From NCBI RefSeq assembly GCF_003576475.1, contig NZ_QWGR01000001.1:124001-188000 (forward strand): DNA of 64,000 nucleotides, written 5' to 3'. The notes beneath the pieces were generated by a model. The model was not told the DNA's origin. It saw only the letters and a program-made list of their open reading frames with translations, and searched no databases. Shown piece after piece: positions 44,484 through 52,691 of this stretch. The number at the start of each line of letters is the position of its first letter. Position 1 is the stretch's first letter. The translations under genes and the position numbers were made by a program. The DNA comes from Maribellus luteus. GTDB lineage: Bacteria; Bacteroidota; Bacteroidia; Bacteroidales; Prolixibacteraceae.

Positions 44484-45707
44484 TTACTCTTCTTCTTTCG
44501 CTTCCGAAACGATTATTTTGTCCGCTTCAACACGATACTCGGTGTTGGTTACCTTGGCAAGAATCGACAACACATTCTCCAGCGACTCTTTTAATTCCAG
44601 TTTGCCACTTAAGCGGTAACTGTTTTTAACAAGCTCAGTGTTGTATTCAAACTTTACATTGTAAAACCTTTCCAGCTTGTGGGTTACATAAGTCAGGTCA
44701 ACGTCCGAGAATTCGTACCAACCTTCCCTCCATGATGTATAGAGCTCCGGTCTGTTTGTTTTTTCCAGTGTAATATCCTTCCCTGCATTGTTGTATACCG
44801 CTTTTTGGCCTGGAGTCATGTAGGTTTCTCTGCCAAGCAGCGACTTGTTTTTGATCAGCGAAATCTTGCCCTCCAGCAATACTGTTTCGGTATAATCATC
44901 GTTCCGGTAGGCGCTGATATTGAATCTTGTACCATACACCTTCACATCGATGTTGTGGGTAGAGACGATAAACGGTTTATCACTGTTTTTGGCTACCTCA
45001 AAGTAGGCTTCTCCTTCCAGGTATACCTGGCGTGTTTTTTCGCTAAACTGAATCGGGAAAGCCAGCTGGCTTCCGGCATTTAGCCATACTTTGGTCCCGT
45101 CGGCCAGCAAAAGACTGCTTTCTTCGCCATAAGGGACGATTATTTTGTTGAGCTCTTCTTTGGGTGACGCCTTTTCTGTTTCTGGCTTGGTGGCAACAAT
45201 GCTGTCGTGGTTGATCTGAATGGCCTGTTTACTTTCCAAAACAGTTAAAGCCGATTTGGCCTCGTTTAATGCAATTTCGTTGCCATTGGAAAGAATTAGG
45301 GTAGACTTTAGTACTTCAGGTTTACCGCTTGAGTTATTGCTTTCGAAAAACCATTCAGATTGCCGGCTATAATTCCAGTACCAGCTTCCGGCTACAACAA
45401 GCAGCGAAATTACTGCCGCATCAACAGCTCTGAACCGGAAAATTTTGCGGGGGGCTTTGTTCGCCGTATGGTAATTTTTGATGTTGCTCCACGCATGGGC
45501 TTTCTTATTCTGATCAAGAGGGACGCTTGGAACCTCAAAAACGTCTATGATTCTTTTGGCCTGAATCATTTTGTCTTTCTCTTCCGGGTGGTTGTCCAGA
45601 AAGCGGTTCCACGATATTTTGCCGGGCTTTAGTGCTTCCCGCACAAACTCCTGATCGTGTAATAAATCTTCGATAGAGAAACCGGAGTATTTCCTTTTAT
45701 TTGACAT
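44484..45707 (-). CDS. FecR-family anti-sigma factor (locus 3)
   Basis: From the ATG at 45707 this protein has 407 residues (MSNKRKYSGFSIEDLLHDQEF). The frame is open to a TTG at 45761, but the extra residues are not typical. A cytoplasmic N-terminus (1-82) is followed by a membrane helix (about 85-102, AVDAAVISLLVVAGSWYW). Then comes a long linker with LSNGNEIALNEAKSALTVL, the FecR domain (EESSLLLADGTKVWLNAGSQLAFP, about 190-215; VYLEGEAYFEVAKNSDKPFIVST; VYGTRFNISAYRNDD) and the DUF4974 end (VDLTYVTHKLERFYNVKFEYN, about 333-353). It regulates the sigma factor encoded just upstream. Confidence 0.94.
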   Translation of the reverse strand: MSNKRKYSGFSIEDLLHDQEFVREALKPGKISWNRFLDNHPEEKDKMIQAKRIIDVFEVPSVPLDQNKKAHAWSNIKNYHTANKAPRKIFRFRAVDAAVISLLVVAGSWYWNYSRQSEWFFESNNSSGKPEVLKSTLILSNGNEIALNEAKSALTVLESKQAIQINHDSIVATKPETEKASPKEELNKIIVPYGEESSLLLADGTKVWLNAGSQLAFPIQFSEKTRQVYLEGEAYFEVAKNSDKPFIVSTHNIDVKVYGTRFNISAYRNDDYTETVLLEGKISLIKNKSLLGRETYMTPGQKAVYNNAGKDITLEKTNRPELYTSWREGWYEFSDVDLTYVTHKLERFYNVKFEYNTELVKNSYRLSGKLELKESLENVLSILAKVTNTEYRVEADKIIVSEAKEEE

Positions 45708-45776
45708 TTTTTGCCTTCGTTTTATATCAATTAAAAGGCAATGGGATTTGTTTTGTGACAAAAAAGATTTAAAACT

Positions 45777-46364
45777 TTATCTTTTTTTTGAAAGGCAGAT
45801 AAAAAGTAACGGAGCTAATTTGGGAGGGAGACTCTTCTTGAGTGATTGAATGGTTCTGGAAACCAATTGTCTGGCGGTATCGTACGAGATCGACATGAGT
45901 TCGCAGATTTCGGGATAATCAAAACCACAGGTGAATTTATAATATAAAATCTCTCTTTGTCTTTGATTTAGCTGATGGAGAGCTTCGGTAATCAGTTTGA
46001 TCTTTTGGGCGGATTCTTCGTCCTGAATCATTTGTTCCTCAATCGAAAAAGATATATCAGGACTTATTTCTTCCTGGAAATCCGGCATTACTCCGTATTT
46101 TTTACTCTTTTCCAACGCTCTGATTAGTTTTCTCCTGAATGTTTTGAGAAGATATAACCTGATATTATCGGTTGCCCCTAAGTTTTTCCGGTTGCGAATC
46201 AAATCAAAAAAAATGTCCTGAATGGTATCCAATACAATATCTTCATCACCCGTAAATTTTTTCCCGTAATTGAATAAAAAATCCACGTGACGATCATAAA
46301 TTTCAGAAACGGCGTAATCTTTCCCTTTTTTGAAATTCTCCCACAGATTATAGTCCTCTCCCAT
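45777..46364 (-). CDS. ECF-type RNA polymerase sigma-70 factor (locus 3)
   Basis: From the ATG at 46364 this protein has 195 residues. A GTG nine bases further up is possible. Region 2 is seen in SEIYDRHVDFLFNYGKKF and EDIVLDTIQDIFFDLIRNR (about 20-60). Region 4 is seen in LHQLNQRQREILYYKFTCGFDYPEICELMSISYDTARQLVSR (about 128-170). It heads locus 3 and should drive it when FecR is relieved. Compared with the other sigma factors here, region 4 has YPEICELMSI in place of NVEIAKKM-type helices, suggesting a different promoter specificity. Confidence 0.92.
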   Translation of the reverse strand: MGEDYNLWENFKKGKDYAVSEIYDRHVDFLFNYGKKFTGDEDIVLDTIQDIFFDLIRNRKNLGATDNIRLYLLKTFRRKLIRALEKSKKYGVMPDFQEEISPDISFSIEEQMIQDEESAQKIKLITEALHQLNQRQREILYYKFTCGFDYPEICELMSISYDTARQLVSRTIQSLKKSLPPKLAPLLFICLSKKR

Positions 46365-46844
46365 AAAAGACACTTCAGAGGGATAAAGATAGAAATAGAT
46401 TAGAACTGGGGAAGGTAACTTGAAAATGAGCGATTGTTAATTTCACATTTGATAATGAAAGAAATAAATGATCAGGTGACAATTGGTCGTGTCTGTCTTT
46501 TTTTGCCGCGCGTTGCGACACAATTAATAGTTTGACCTGGCTAAAATAAAGAGTATAAAAGCAAGCTATTGAATATATTATATCACATTCTTGCGATTTT
46601 TTGAATGCTTAAGCTTATATTTGATAGGCATGCAACTTTGATTTTCACAGCATTGCAATACCGTAAATCGGATAAGCTAAACCAACAATGACTAAACAAG
46701 TATCCTTTATGGTTATCGGTAGCGAGGTGTATTTTTCCGCTTTTTTTGTCGGGTGGCAGAATCGCTGTGTTACGAAAGTCTGTATTTATTTAGCAAAATT
46801 CAGGTGCTGAAAACCAATAAATAAACCAAATAAAATCTAAGTCG
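46365..46844. other. Divergent intergenic region upstream of GH172 operon
   Basis: This 480-bp AT-rich region lies between the locus 3 sigma gene and the plus-strand sugar operon. A TATATTTG box at 46616-46623 matches the Bacteroidota -7 element. The best upstream TTG (46591-46593) is about 22 bp away. If used, the operon leader would be about 215 nt, long enough for regulation. No gene was recognised. Confidence 0.45.
46591..46623 (+). promoter_or_regulatory. Candidate promoter of GH172 operon
   Basis: TTG at 46591-46593 and TATATTTG at 46616-46623 have 22 bp between them. The -7 box is a full consensus match, while the -33 box is weak and slightly far. Confidence 0.4.
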
Positions 46845-48002
46845 ATGAAACAAATTTTAGTATTACTTGCCATCATCGTAATTGCAGGTCAGGTAAGTTC
46901 GCAAACCTCGTTCGATGGGTTGAATATGAACATGGGAAATATTTACCGTCTTTCTAATGCTGAGACAAGATCAATCAGTCCCGAAAATTTTACCGGGGAG
47001 AAAGGCAAGGGAGGCATGGCCTCGCTGGAGGATAAGGGGATCAGAAATAAAGCAAATGCTGCCGAGGTGGCACGCGACCTGGGGCAAGGCTGGAAGGTGA
47101 ATCCGTTTATCATTATCAAACCGGGAGAGACCTTTACCCTGGCCGAAATCGACGGGTCGGGTTCTATTCAGCATATTTGGATGACGCCCACCGGGAACTG
47201 GAAATTCTCCATTATTCGCATGTACTGGGACGACGAGAAAGAACCTTCCGTTGAATGTCCGGTAGGCGATTTTTTTGCCATGGGCTGGAATGTTTATGCG
47301 CCGCTTTCGTCGCTGGCCGTTTGTGTGAACCCCGGTAGTGCCTTTAACTGCTACTGGCCAATGCCGTTCCGTAAGAAATGCAAAATAACCATGGAGAACA
47401 TCAACGATAAGGATGAAATGAGGCTGTATTACCAAATCGACTATACCTTAACGGAAGTGCCTGATGATGCGGCTTACTTTCACGCCCAGTTCCGGCGCAG
47501 TAATCCGAACATGACGTCGGTTCATACCTTGCTTGATGGAATAAAAGGACAGGGCCAGTACGTGGGGACCTACATTGCGTGGGGCGTGAACAACAACGGC
47601 TGGTGGGGTGAAGGCGAGATCAAGTTTTTCATGGACGGCGACGCTGAATTTCCGACAATCTGCGGAACCGGGACCGAGGATTATTTTTGCGGTTCGTATA
47701 ATTTCGACCGCGAGGGGCAATACCAGGAATTCTGTACACCGTATGCAGGCCTGCATCAGGTGATCCGGCCCGATGGTACTTACAAATCGCAACAGCGTTT
47801 TGGTTTTTACCGCTGGCACATTCTCGACCCGATTCGCTTTAAGAAAGATCTAAAGGTAACAATCCAGGATTTGGGGTGGCGTCACGGACACCGTTATTTA
47901 CCTCAAAAATCCGATATATCATCAGTAAGCTACTGGTACCAAGCTGAGCCACACGCTGCTTTTCCCAAACTTCCTTCGTGGCAGGAACTGGAAGTAAATT
48001 AA
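46845..48002 (+). CDS. GH172 (DUF2961) family glycoside hydrolase, secreted
   Basis: This 385-residue protein has a signal peptide (to VSSQ, about 20). GH172 landmarks include GSIQHIWMTP (about 106-115), WDDEKEPSVECPVGDFFAMGW (about 128-148), PMPFRKKCKITMEN (about 172-185), WWGEGEIKFFMDGD (about 253-266, Glu256/Glu258) and CGTGTEDYFCGSYNFD (about 273-288, Glu278). In characterised members two such Glu residues are catalytic and the enzymes act on alpha-D-fructofuranosides or D-arabinofuranosides as a trimeric ring. It begins a three-gene operon with a DUF6786-like lipoprotein and a FucP-like permease. Confidence 0.92.
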   Translation: MKQILVLLAIIVIAGQVSSQTSFDGLNMNMGNIYRLSNAETRSISPENFTGEKGKGGMASLEDKGIRNKANAAEVARDLGQGWKVNPFIIIKPGETFTLAEIDGSGSIQHIWMTPTGNWKFSIIRMYWDDEKEPSVECPVGDFFAMGWNVYAPLSSLAVCVNPGSAFNCYWPMPFRKKCKITMENINDKDEMRLYYQIDYTLTEVPDDAAYFHAQFRRSNPNMTSVHTLLDGIKGQGQYVGTYIAWGVNNNGWWGEGEIKFFMDGDAEFPTICGTGTEDYFCGSYNFDREGQYQEFCTPYAGLHQVIRPDGTYKSQQRFGFYRWHILDPIRFKKDLKVTIQDLGWRHGHRYLPQKSDISSVSYWYQAEPHAAFPKLPSWQELEVN

Positions 48003-48012
48003 TGCTTGAATT

Positions 48013-49269
48013 ATGCTACACTTTTTTAAATTCGCAATCATCTGGATTGGACTGGCGGGGCTGATTTCCTGTTCATTCAATTCGAACAGGAAAAACTCAA
48101 AAACGGATACAATGGAAAGTTTTGACAGAGGGACTTATGGCTATGATGTAGCTTTTTTTCAGAAAAATAACATCGACTACCTGGAATTGACCGTTAACGG
48201 CTCGTCGGGTAAAGTTTTGATTATTCCCAATCTCCAGGGAAGGGTGATGACTTCTACTGCTGAGGGTAGCAAAGGAAAAAGTTTTGGATGGATCAATTAC
48301 GATGTGTTTCAGTCGGGTGAACGCAGCGCGCAGTTTAACCCCTTTGGTGGCGAGGAACGGCTTTGGCTGGGACCGGAAGGCGGTCCTTTCTCCATTTATT
48401 TTAAACCCGGAACTGAGCAGGTTTTTGCCAACTGGGTAGTGCCGAAAGAGTTGGATACCGAGCCTTTCAGAATAGTTGAACAAGGGCTGAGCAAAGCACT
48501 CTTTCAAAAAGAATTTTCGATCGAAAATGCCTCCGGAACAGTGATGGATATGGAGATTCAGCGTTCGGTGGAGATACTTTCAAAAGAACATACGGAGCAA
48601 GCTCTGGGGATGAGGCTGAATGACGAATTGAGCTTTGTGGCTTTTGAATCGGTGAATAGCTTGTCAAACCAGGGGACGAATGATTGGAACTCCACCGACG
48701 GAGTTTTGTCGTTGTGGATGCTTTGTATGTTTAACCCATCGGAGCAGGGAGTGGTGTTTGTTCCCTACAAAACCGGAAGTATTGAGGAGCTGGGAAAAAT
48801 TGTGACCGATAACTATTTTGGAGAAGTTCCGGCAGATCGTTTGATTGTAAAAGACGGAACCATTTTCTTTAAAGTGGACGGAAAATACCGGAGTAAAATT
48901 GGTGTTCCTCCCATGCGTGCGCTGCCGTATTGCGGAAGCTACGATCCGATCAGCAAAGTACTGACCCTGCTTTGGTATTCGAACCCGGAAATACCCGGGA
49001 AGTATGTGAATTCTGTTTGGGGCGATCAGGACGACCCATTGAGCGGAGATGTTGTAAATTCGTACAACGATGGGCCAACGGACGACGGTTCGGTAATGGG
49101 GCCGTTTTATGAGATCGAAAGTTCATCGCCCGCAGCCATGTTAAAATCGGGAGAGAAGTTGTCGCATACACAACGCATTTTTCATATTACCGGCGACGAA
49201 AAATACCTGAGTGAGATCACTGAATCGATGTTTAACCTTACAATTGACGAAATAAAAGAAGCGTTTTAA
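48013..49269 (+). CDS. DUF6786-like lipoprotein
   Basis: This 418-residue protein has a lipobox LISC (Cys about 20, LAGLISCSFNSN). The body is beta-rich with the family pattern KVLIIPNLQGRVMTSTAEG, GWINYDVF, FNPFGGEERLWLGPEGGPFSIYF (about 112-134), EFSIENASGTVMDM and CGSYDPISKVLTLLWYS. The GGEERLWLGPEGGPFS stretch recalls the galactose-mutarotase/beta-sandwich superfamily, so it may bind or rearrange a sugar. The function is not established. It lies 10 bp after the GH172 gene and 34 bp before the permease, clearly one transcription unit. Confidence 0.75.
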   Translation: MLHFFKFAIIWIGLAGLISCSFNSNRKNSKTDTMESFDRGTYGYDVAFFQKNNIDYLELTVNGSSGKVLIIPNLQGRVMTSTAEGSKGKSFGWINYDVFQSGERSAQFNPFGGEERLWLGPEGGPFSIYFKPGTEQVFANWVVPKELDTEPFRIVEQGLSKALFQKEFSIENASGTVMDMEIQRSVEILSKEHTEQALGMRLNDELSFVAFESVNSLSNQGTNDWNSTDGVLSLWMLCMFNPSEQGVVFVPYKTGSIEELGKIVTDNYFGEVPADRLIVKDGTIFFKVDGKYRSKIGVPPMRALPYCGSYDPISKVLTLLWYSNPEIPGKYVNSVWGDQDDPLSGDVVNSYNDGPTDDGSVMGPFYEIESSSPAAMLKSGEKLSHTQRIFHITGDEKYLSEITESMFNLTIDEIKEAF

Positions 49270-49303
49270 TACCGAATTTCAATCACCTGCTATTGAACTA
49301 AAC

Positions 49304-50734
49304 ATGGAAAAACACCGCGTGATTCCGAAAGGCATTTTGTGGCCTTTTATTCTGCTTACATCGCTGTTCTTTGCGTGGGCAGTGCCCAATAACCTGACCG
49401 ATACCATGCTGGCGGCTTTTAAGCGGATCATGAGCCTGAGTGATACCAAAACGGCCTGGATACAGGTAGCATGTTACCTGATTGGCTATGGTTGTTTTGC
49501 CATTCCGGGAGCGTTGTTTATCAAACGGTTCAGCTATAAGTCGGGGGTAATGCTTGGACTGGGGCTTTATGCGTCCGGCGCTTTTTTGTTTTATCCGGCC
49601 ATGCTGATTGCAAATCAAAACATTGGCATCGGATTTTTCATGTTTCTCTTTGCCATTATTGTGTTGTTTGCCGGGCTCTCGGTTTTGGAAACCTCCACAA
49701 ATTCGTATGTCTATGCCATTGGTCCGGAAGAAACAGCCACACGTCGCCTCAATTTTGCCCAGTCGTTCAATCCTTTCGGAGCCATTACCGGAGTGGTGAT
49801 CAGCCAGGTGTTTGTGCTTTCGCAACTCAGTACACTCGGCCCGGCCGAACGAACAGCACTTTCGGCTGAAGAACTGGCCAAAATACAAGGGGCGGAGTTA
49901 AATGCGGTGACCACTACTTACCTGGCAGTAGGCTTTGTGATGGTGACAATTTTGCTGATGATATTTCTAACCCGAATGCCCCATCTGAAAGAAGACGACA
50001 AGCGGCTGGATTTTGCTGGAACATTTCGCAGACTGATAAAGAACCGGAATTATGTGTGGGGAGTGGTAGCCCAGTTTTTTTATGTGGGCGCGCAAATAGC
50101 GGTTTGGTCGTTTATCATTCGCTATGTAATGCAACAGCTGAATTTCGACGCCGTTGTGGCCGCTTTGGGAACGGGAGCAACAGCCGACCAAATCATTTAT
50201 GCATTGCGGAATGTTGAGCCCGTGGCGGCCGGCTTTTACAACCTGGTCGACAAGATCGGTCTGGATCCTTTGTTGCCCCGGACACCTGAGCAGGCAGGTG
50301 CTACCTACTACATTATGTCGTTAGTATTGTTTGTTGCGGGCAGGTTTATCTGTACGTGGCTGATGCGCTTTTTTAGACCGCGGGTAATGCTAAGCGCACT
50401 TGGTTTGCTGGCTGCCTTGCTTTGTATTATTGCCATTTACGGAAGTGGTTTTGCAGGCGTTTATGCATTAATGGGTGTTTCGGGGTGCATGTCGTTAATG
50501 TTTCCGACCATTTACGGGCTGGGAATTACCGGATTGGGCGAGGACACAAAAATTGGCGGAGCCGGCATGGTTATGGCCATTGCCGGAGCGGCAGTGCTTA
50601 CGCAAATACAGGGAATTGTTTCCGATCAGGCAGGAAGTATAAAACTGGCCTACTGGGTTCCTGCATTTGCATTTCTGGTGGTGGCTTTTTACGGGATCTT
50701 GGTTGGTGTAAAGAAAAAGGCCAACTTCACTTAA
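49304..50734 (+). CDS. FucP-like sugar:proton symporter (MFS)
   Basis: This 476-residue protein has twelve predicted helices and the fucose-permease-family marks WAVPNNLTDTMLAAFKRIMSLS (about 25-46), QVACYLIGYGCFAIPGALFIKRF (about 53-75), LETSTNSYVYAIGPEETATRRLNFAQSFNPFGAITG (about 128-163) and MFPTIYGLGITGLGEDTKIGGAGMVMAIAGAA (about 401-432). FucP relatives take up fucose, galactose, glucose or fructose. The GH172 partner would favour fructose or arabinose, which is an inference. The gene ends the operon and a terminator follows 40 bp downstream. Confidence 0.93.
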   Translation: MEKHRVIPKGILWPFILLTSLFFAWAVPNNLTDTMLAAFKRIMSLSDTKTAWIQVACYLIGYGCFAIPGALFIKRFSYKSGVMLGLGLYASGAFLFYPAMLIANQNIGIGFFMFLFAIIVLFAGLSVLETSTNSYVYAIGPEETATRRLNFAQSFNPFGAITGVVISQVFVLSQLSTLGPAERTALSAEELAKIQGAELNAVTTTYLAVGFVMVTILLMIFLTRMPHLKEDDKRLDFAGTFRRLIKNRNYVWGVVAQFFYVGAQIAVWSFIIRYVMQQLNFDAVVAALGTGATADQIIYALRNVEPVAAGFYNLVDKIGLDPLLPRTPEQAGATYYIMSLVLFVAGRFICTWLMRFFRPRVMLSALGLLAALLCIIAIYGSGFAGVYALMGVSGCMSLMFPTIYGLGITGLGEDTKIGGAGMVMAIAGAAVLTQIQGIVSDQAGSIKLAYWVPAFAFLVVAFYGILVGVKKKANFT

Positions 50735-50774
50735 CCCTTCTGAGAAAACAAAGGATTAAAACTTATAGCATGAG

Positions 50775-50804
50775 AGGTCGTTGAAAATCAGCGGCCTTTT
50801 TTTC
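50775..50804 (+). terminator. Terminator of GH172 operon
   Basis: AGGTCGTTG (50775-50783) pairs with CAGCGGCCT (50789-50797), with two wobbles, followed by TTTTTTT. Confidence 0.8.
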
Positions 50805-50971
50805 GTGCAAGCACCTTTTTCAAAAGAAACTTCTGATTCTGCAATGCTGGATGTAAAAAGACACTGTTCTTTTCAATTAAATCCAATCAAACTGGTATAA
50901 GTCAGGCAATTGTTGTAAATTAAAGACAGTTTTGTGTTTATCTAAAACAGAAGTAAATAAAGTCAACCATT

Positions 50972-52342
50972 ATGAAATCCCTGCAAGTAAAAACTTCCAG
51001 GCGCACGGATGCGTTACATTCGCCGGTTGTGCGCCAATCAAAAGCAACATCTACTTATTCGGATAATCGTCCGGAAGCCGTGACGCAGCGAAAGCTCCAC
51101 GAGATGACAAGGCATAGCCAGGATCATTCGGCCTCAGTTCAGCTAAAGCAAATGCTGAACCCCAATGCAATTCAACGAATGGATGAAGAAGAGGAACTAC
51201 TTCAGGGGAAATTCCTTACCGTGCAAAAAAAAGGATTGGAAGAGGAGGAACTGATGCAGGGAAAATTTGAGCATTCTTCCATGGAAAACGATACCGGTTT
51301 GCCGGACAATCTAAAATCGGGGATCGAGAATCTGTCCGGATTTAGCATGGATGATGTAAAAGTGCACCGGAATTCTGATGAACCGGCCAAAGTGCAGGCG
51401 CACGCATTTGCGCAAGGCACGAATATTCATTTGGCGCCGGGGCAGGAAAAACATTTGCCTCACGAAGCCTGGCATGTGGTTCAGCAAAAACAGGGAAGGG
51501 TAAAACCTACCTTTCAGATGAAAGGACAGGTAAATGTCAACGATGACCCGGGGCTTGAAACGGAAGCGGATGTGATGGGGGCAAAAGCGATAAAGGCAAT
51601 GCAACAAAAGGATGTGGAGACTACATTAACCAGTTCTGCTTTAGCTGCTTCCAGACAACTGAAGGAAAAGGCTTCTTCGCCTTTAGTTCAGAGAAATTCA
51701 GATTCGGTGTATCAACTTCAGACAAGAATTTATTATGCTCCACCTAATAACAGGGCAGGAAATTCTGTAATCAACAGAGCAAATCACAAACGGAATCTGC
51801 ATAATTCTACACAACGGGATTTAGCAGCTTATCATAGCGGCTATATAAATTATGTACAGGCTGCAAATTTGGGGACTGGAATTTGCAATCATCATGTCTC
51901 ATATGCAGCTATTGCGAATGCGGTTTTAGACGAAATATATACAAACACACCTAATCAAAATTTGGATGAAGCTGTGGCTTGGATAAACAATACATATAAT
52001 ACTAATCTTCAGGGGCAGAGGAATTATCATAATGGGGTATTTGGCTTTACGTTTGGTGGATTTCCTGCGGCAAATATTCCCAACCTCGGTGGATTTGGGG
52101 GAGCTCAGTATGATGAGTTTACTGTTGAGCAAGAAATAGATGATATTATTTTTAATTTGGCAAACGATCCGCAAAATCTGTTTTACTGGCCTGCTTCAAC
52201 CGGCGGAGACCCTGACAGACCAACAGGCATGAATAACAATAACCCATTGCCCAACTACAATGTTACCCGTCAGGTCTTACGGGGAAGGCTCAATCAGTAT
52301 CGTAATTATTTACGGAATACGCTTGGGCTAAATATACCCTAG
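50972..52342 (+). CDS. eCIS-core (DUF4157) protein with unrecognised C-terminal domain, probable injected effector
   Basis: This 456-residue protein has no signal peptide. The N-terminus is polar with two LxQGKF motifs (EELLQGKF at 74-81, EELMQGKF at 92-99). Residues about 108-188 are a DUF4157/eCIS-core domain: GLPDNLKSGIENLSGFSMDD, VKVHRNSDEPAKVQAHAFAQG, NIHLAPGQ and the zinc-protease-like HEAWHVVQQ (164-172). From about residue 247 (near 51710) the protein changes to an Asn-, Tyr- and Gly-rich domain with RANHKRNLHN, GTGICNHHVSYAAI (about 301-314) and TFGGFPAANIPNLGGFGGAQYDE. I recognise no family there. DUF4157 proteins are known partners of contractile injection systems and often carry variable toxin ends. 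The DNA of the C-terminal part is visibly more AT-rich. It faces an eCIS operon. Confidence 0.85.
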   Translation: MKSLQVKTSRRTDALHSPVVRQSKATSTYSDNRPEAVTQRKLHEMTRHSQDHSASVQLKQMLNPNAIQRMDEEEELLQGKFLTVQKKGLEEEELMQGKFEHSSMENDTGLPDNLKSGIENLSGFSMDDVKVHRNSDEPAKVQAHAFAQGTNIHLAPGQEKHLPHEAWHVVQQKQGRVKPTFQMKGQVNVNDDPGLETEADVMGAKAIKAMQQKDVETTLTSSALAASRQLKEKASSPLVQRNSDSVYQLQTRIYYAPPNNRAGNSVINRANHKRNLHNSTQRDLAAYHSGYINYVQAANLGTGICNHHVSYAAIANAVLDEIYTNTPNQNLDEAVAWINNTYNTNLQGQRNYHNGVFGFTFGGFPAANIPNLGGFGGAQYDEFTVEQEIDDIIFNLANDPQNLFYWPASTGGDPDRPTGMNNNNPLPNYNVTRQVLRGRLNQYRNYLRNTLGLNIP

Positions 52343-52691
52343 TAATTATTCTCGGGAAACAAGGATACATAAATCATTTGTATGAAAAATGTATCCAACT
52401 TCTATTCCGCGAAAATGGAACAAACTGATAGCGGTACTTTCAATATATTGTTTTATCTGATTGTTGAAGATCATTCGGCAAAAGCATTTTATCGAAAATT
52501 GTCAATTGCGGCAATGAATCAAGAGAACCATCCTTGCAGTAAGTATCATGGAGGAAGGAGACGGGCAGTGTGAAAACTGTGCTAATTGGTGAAATAACAA
52601 AAGTAGTTTAACAACTTGTTTTAAAAGCACTTTCTGAATGTATTGAATGGTGTTAATAACTGAATAATGCAAAAACAAAACCCTAAATAAT
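52343..52691. other. AT-rich gap after DUF4157 gene
   Basis: A 63-codon frame (52382-52573) is present but has no recognisable family and may be chance or a decayed leftover of an effector or immunity gene. No terminator or promoter consensus was identified. Confidence 0.35.

Noticed and set aside
49298-49888. Reverse-strand 196-codon frame
   Set aside because: It is a shadow of the FucP-like permease, with Cys/His/Arg-rich composition typical of antisense frames.
50972-52342. DUF4157 protein as a secreted zinc protease
   Set aside because: HEAWH resembles a zinc-binding motif, but there is no signal peptide, and the protein architecture and neighbours fit an injection-system partner better.
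52382-52573. Possible small immunity gene after the DUF4157 gene
   Set aside because: The 63-residue product has no membrane helix, motif or clear start signal. eCIS effectors also do not generally need an immunity gene. Kept only as a remark on the gap.
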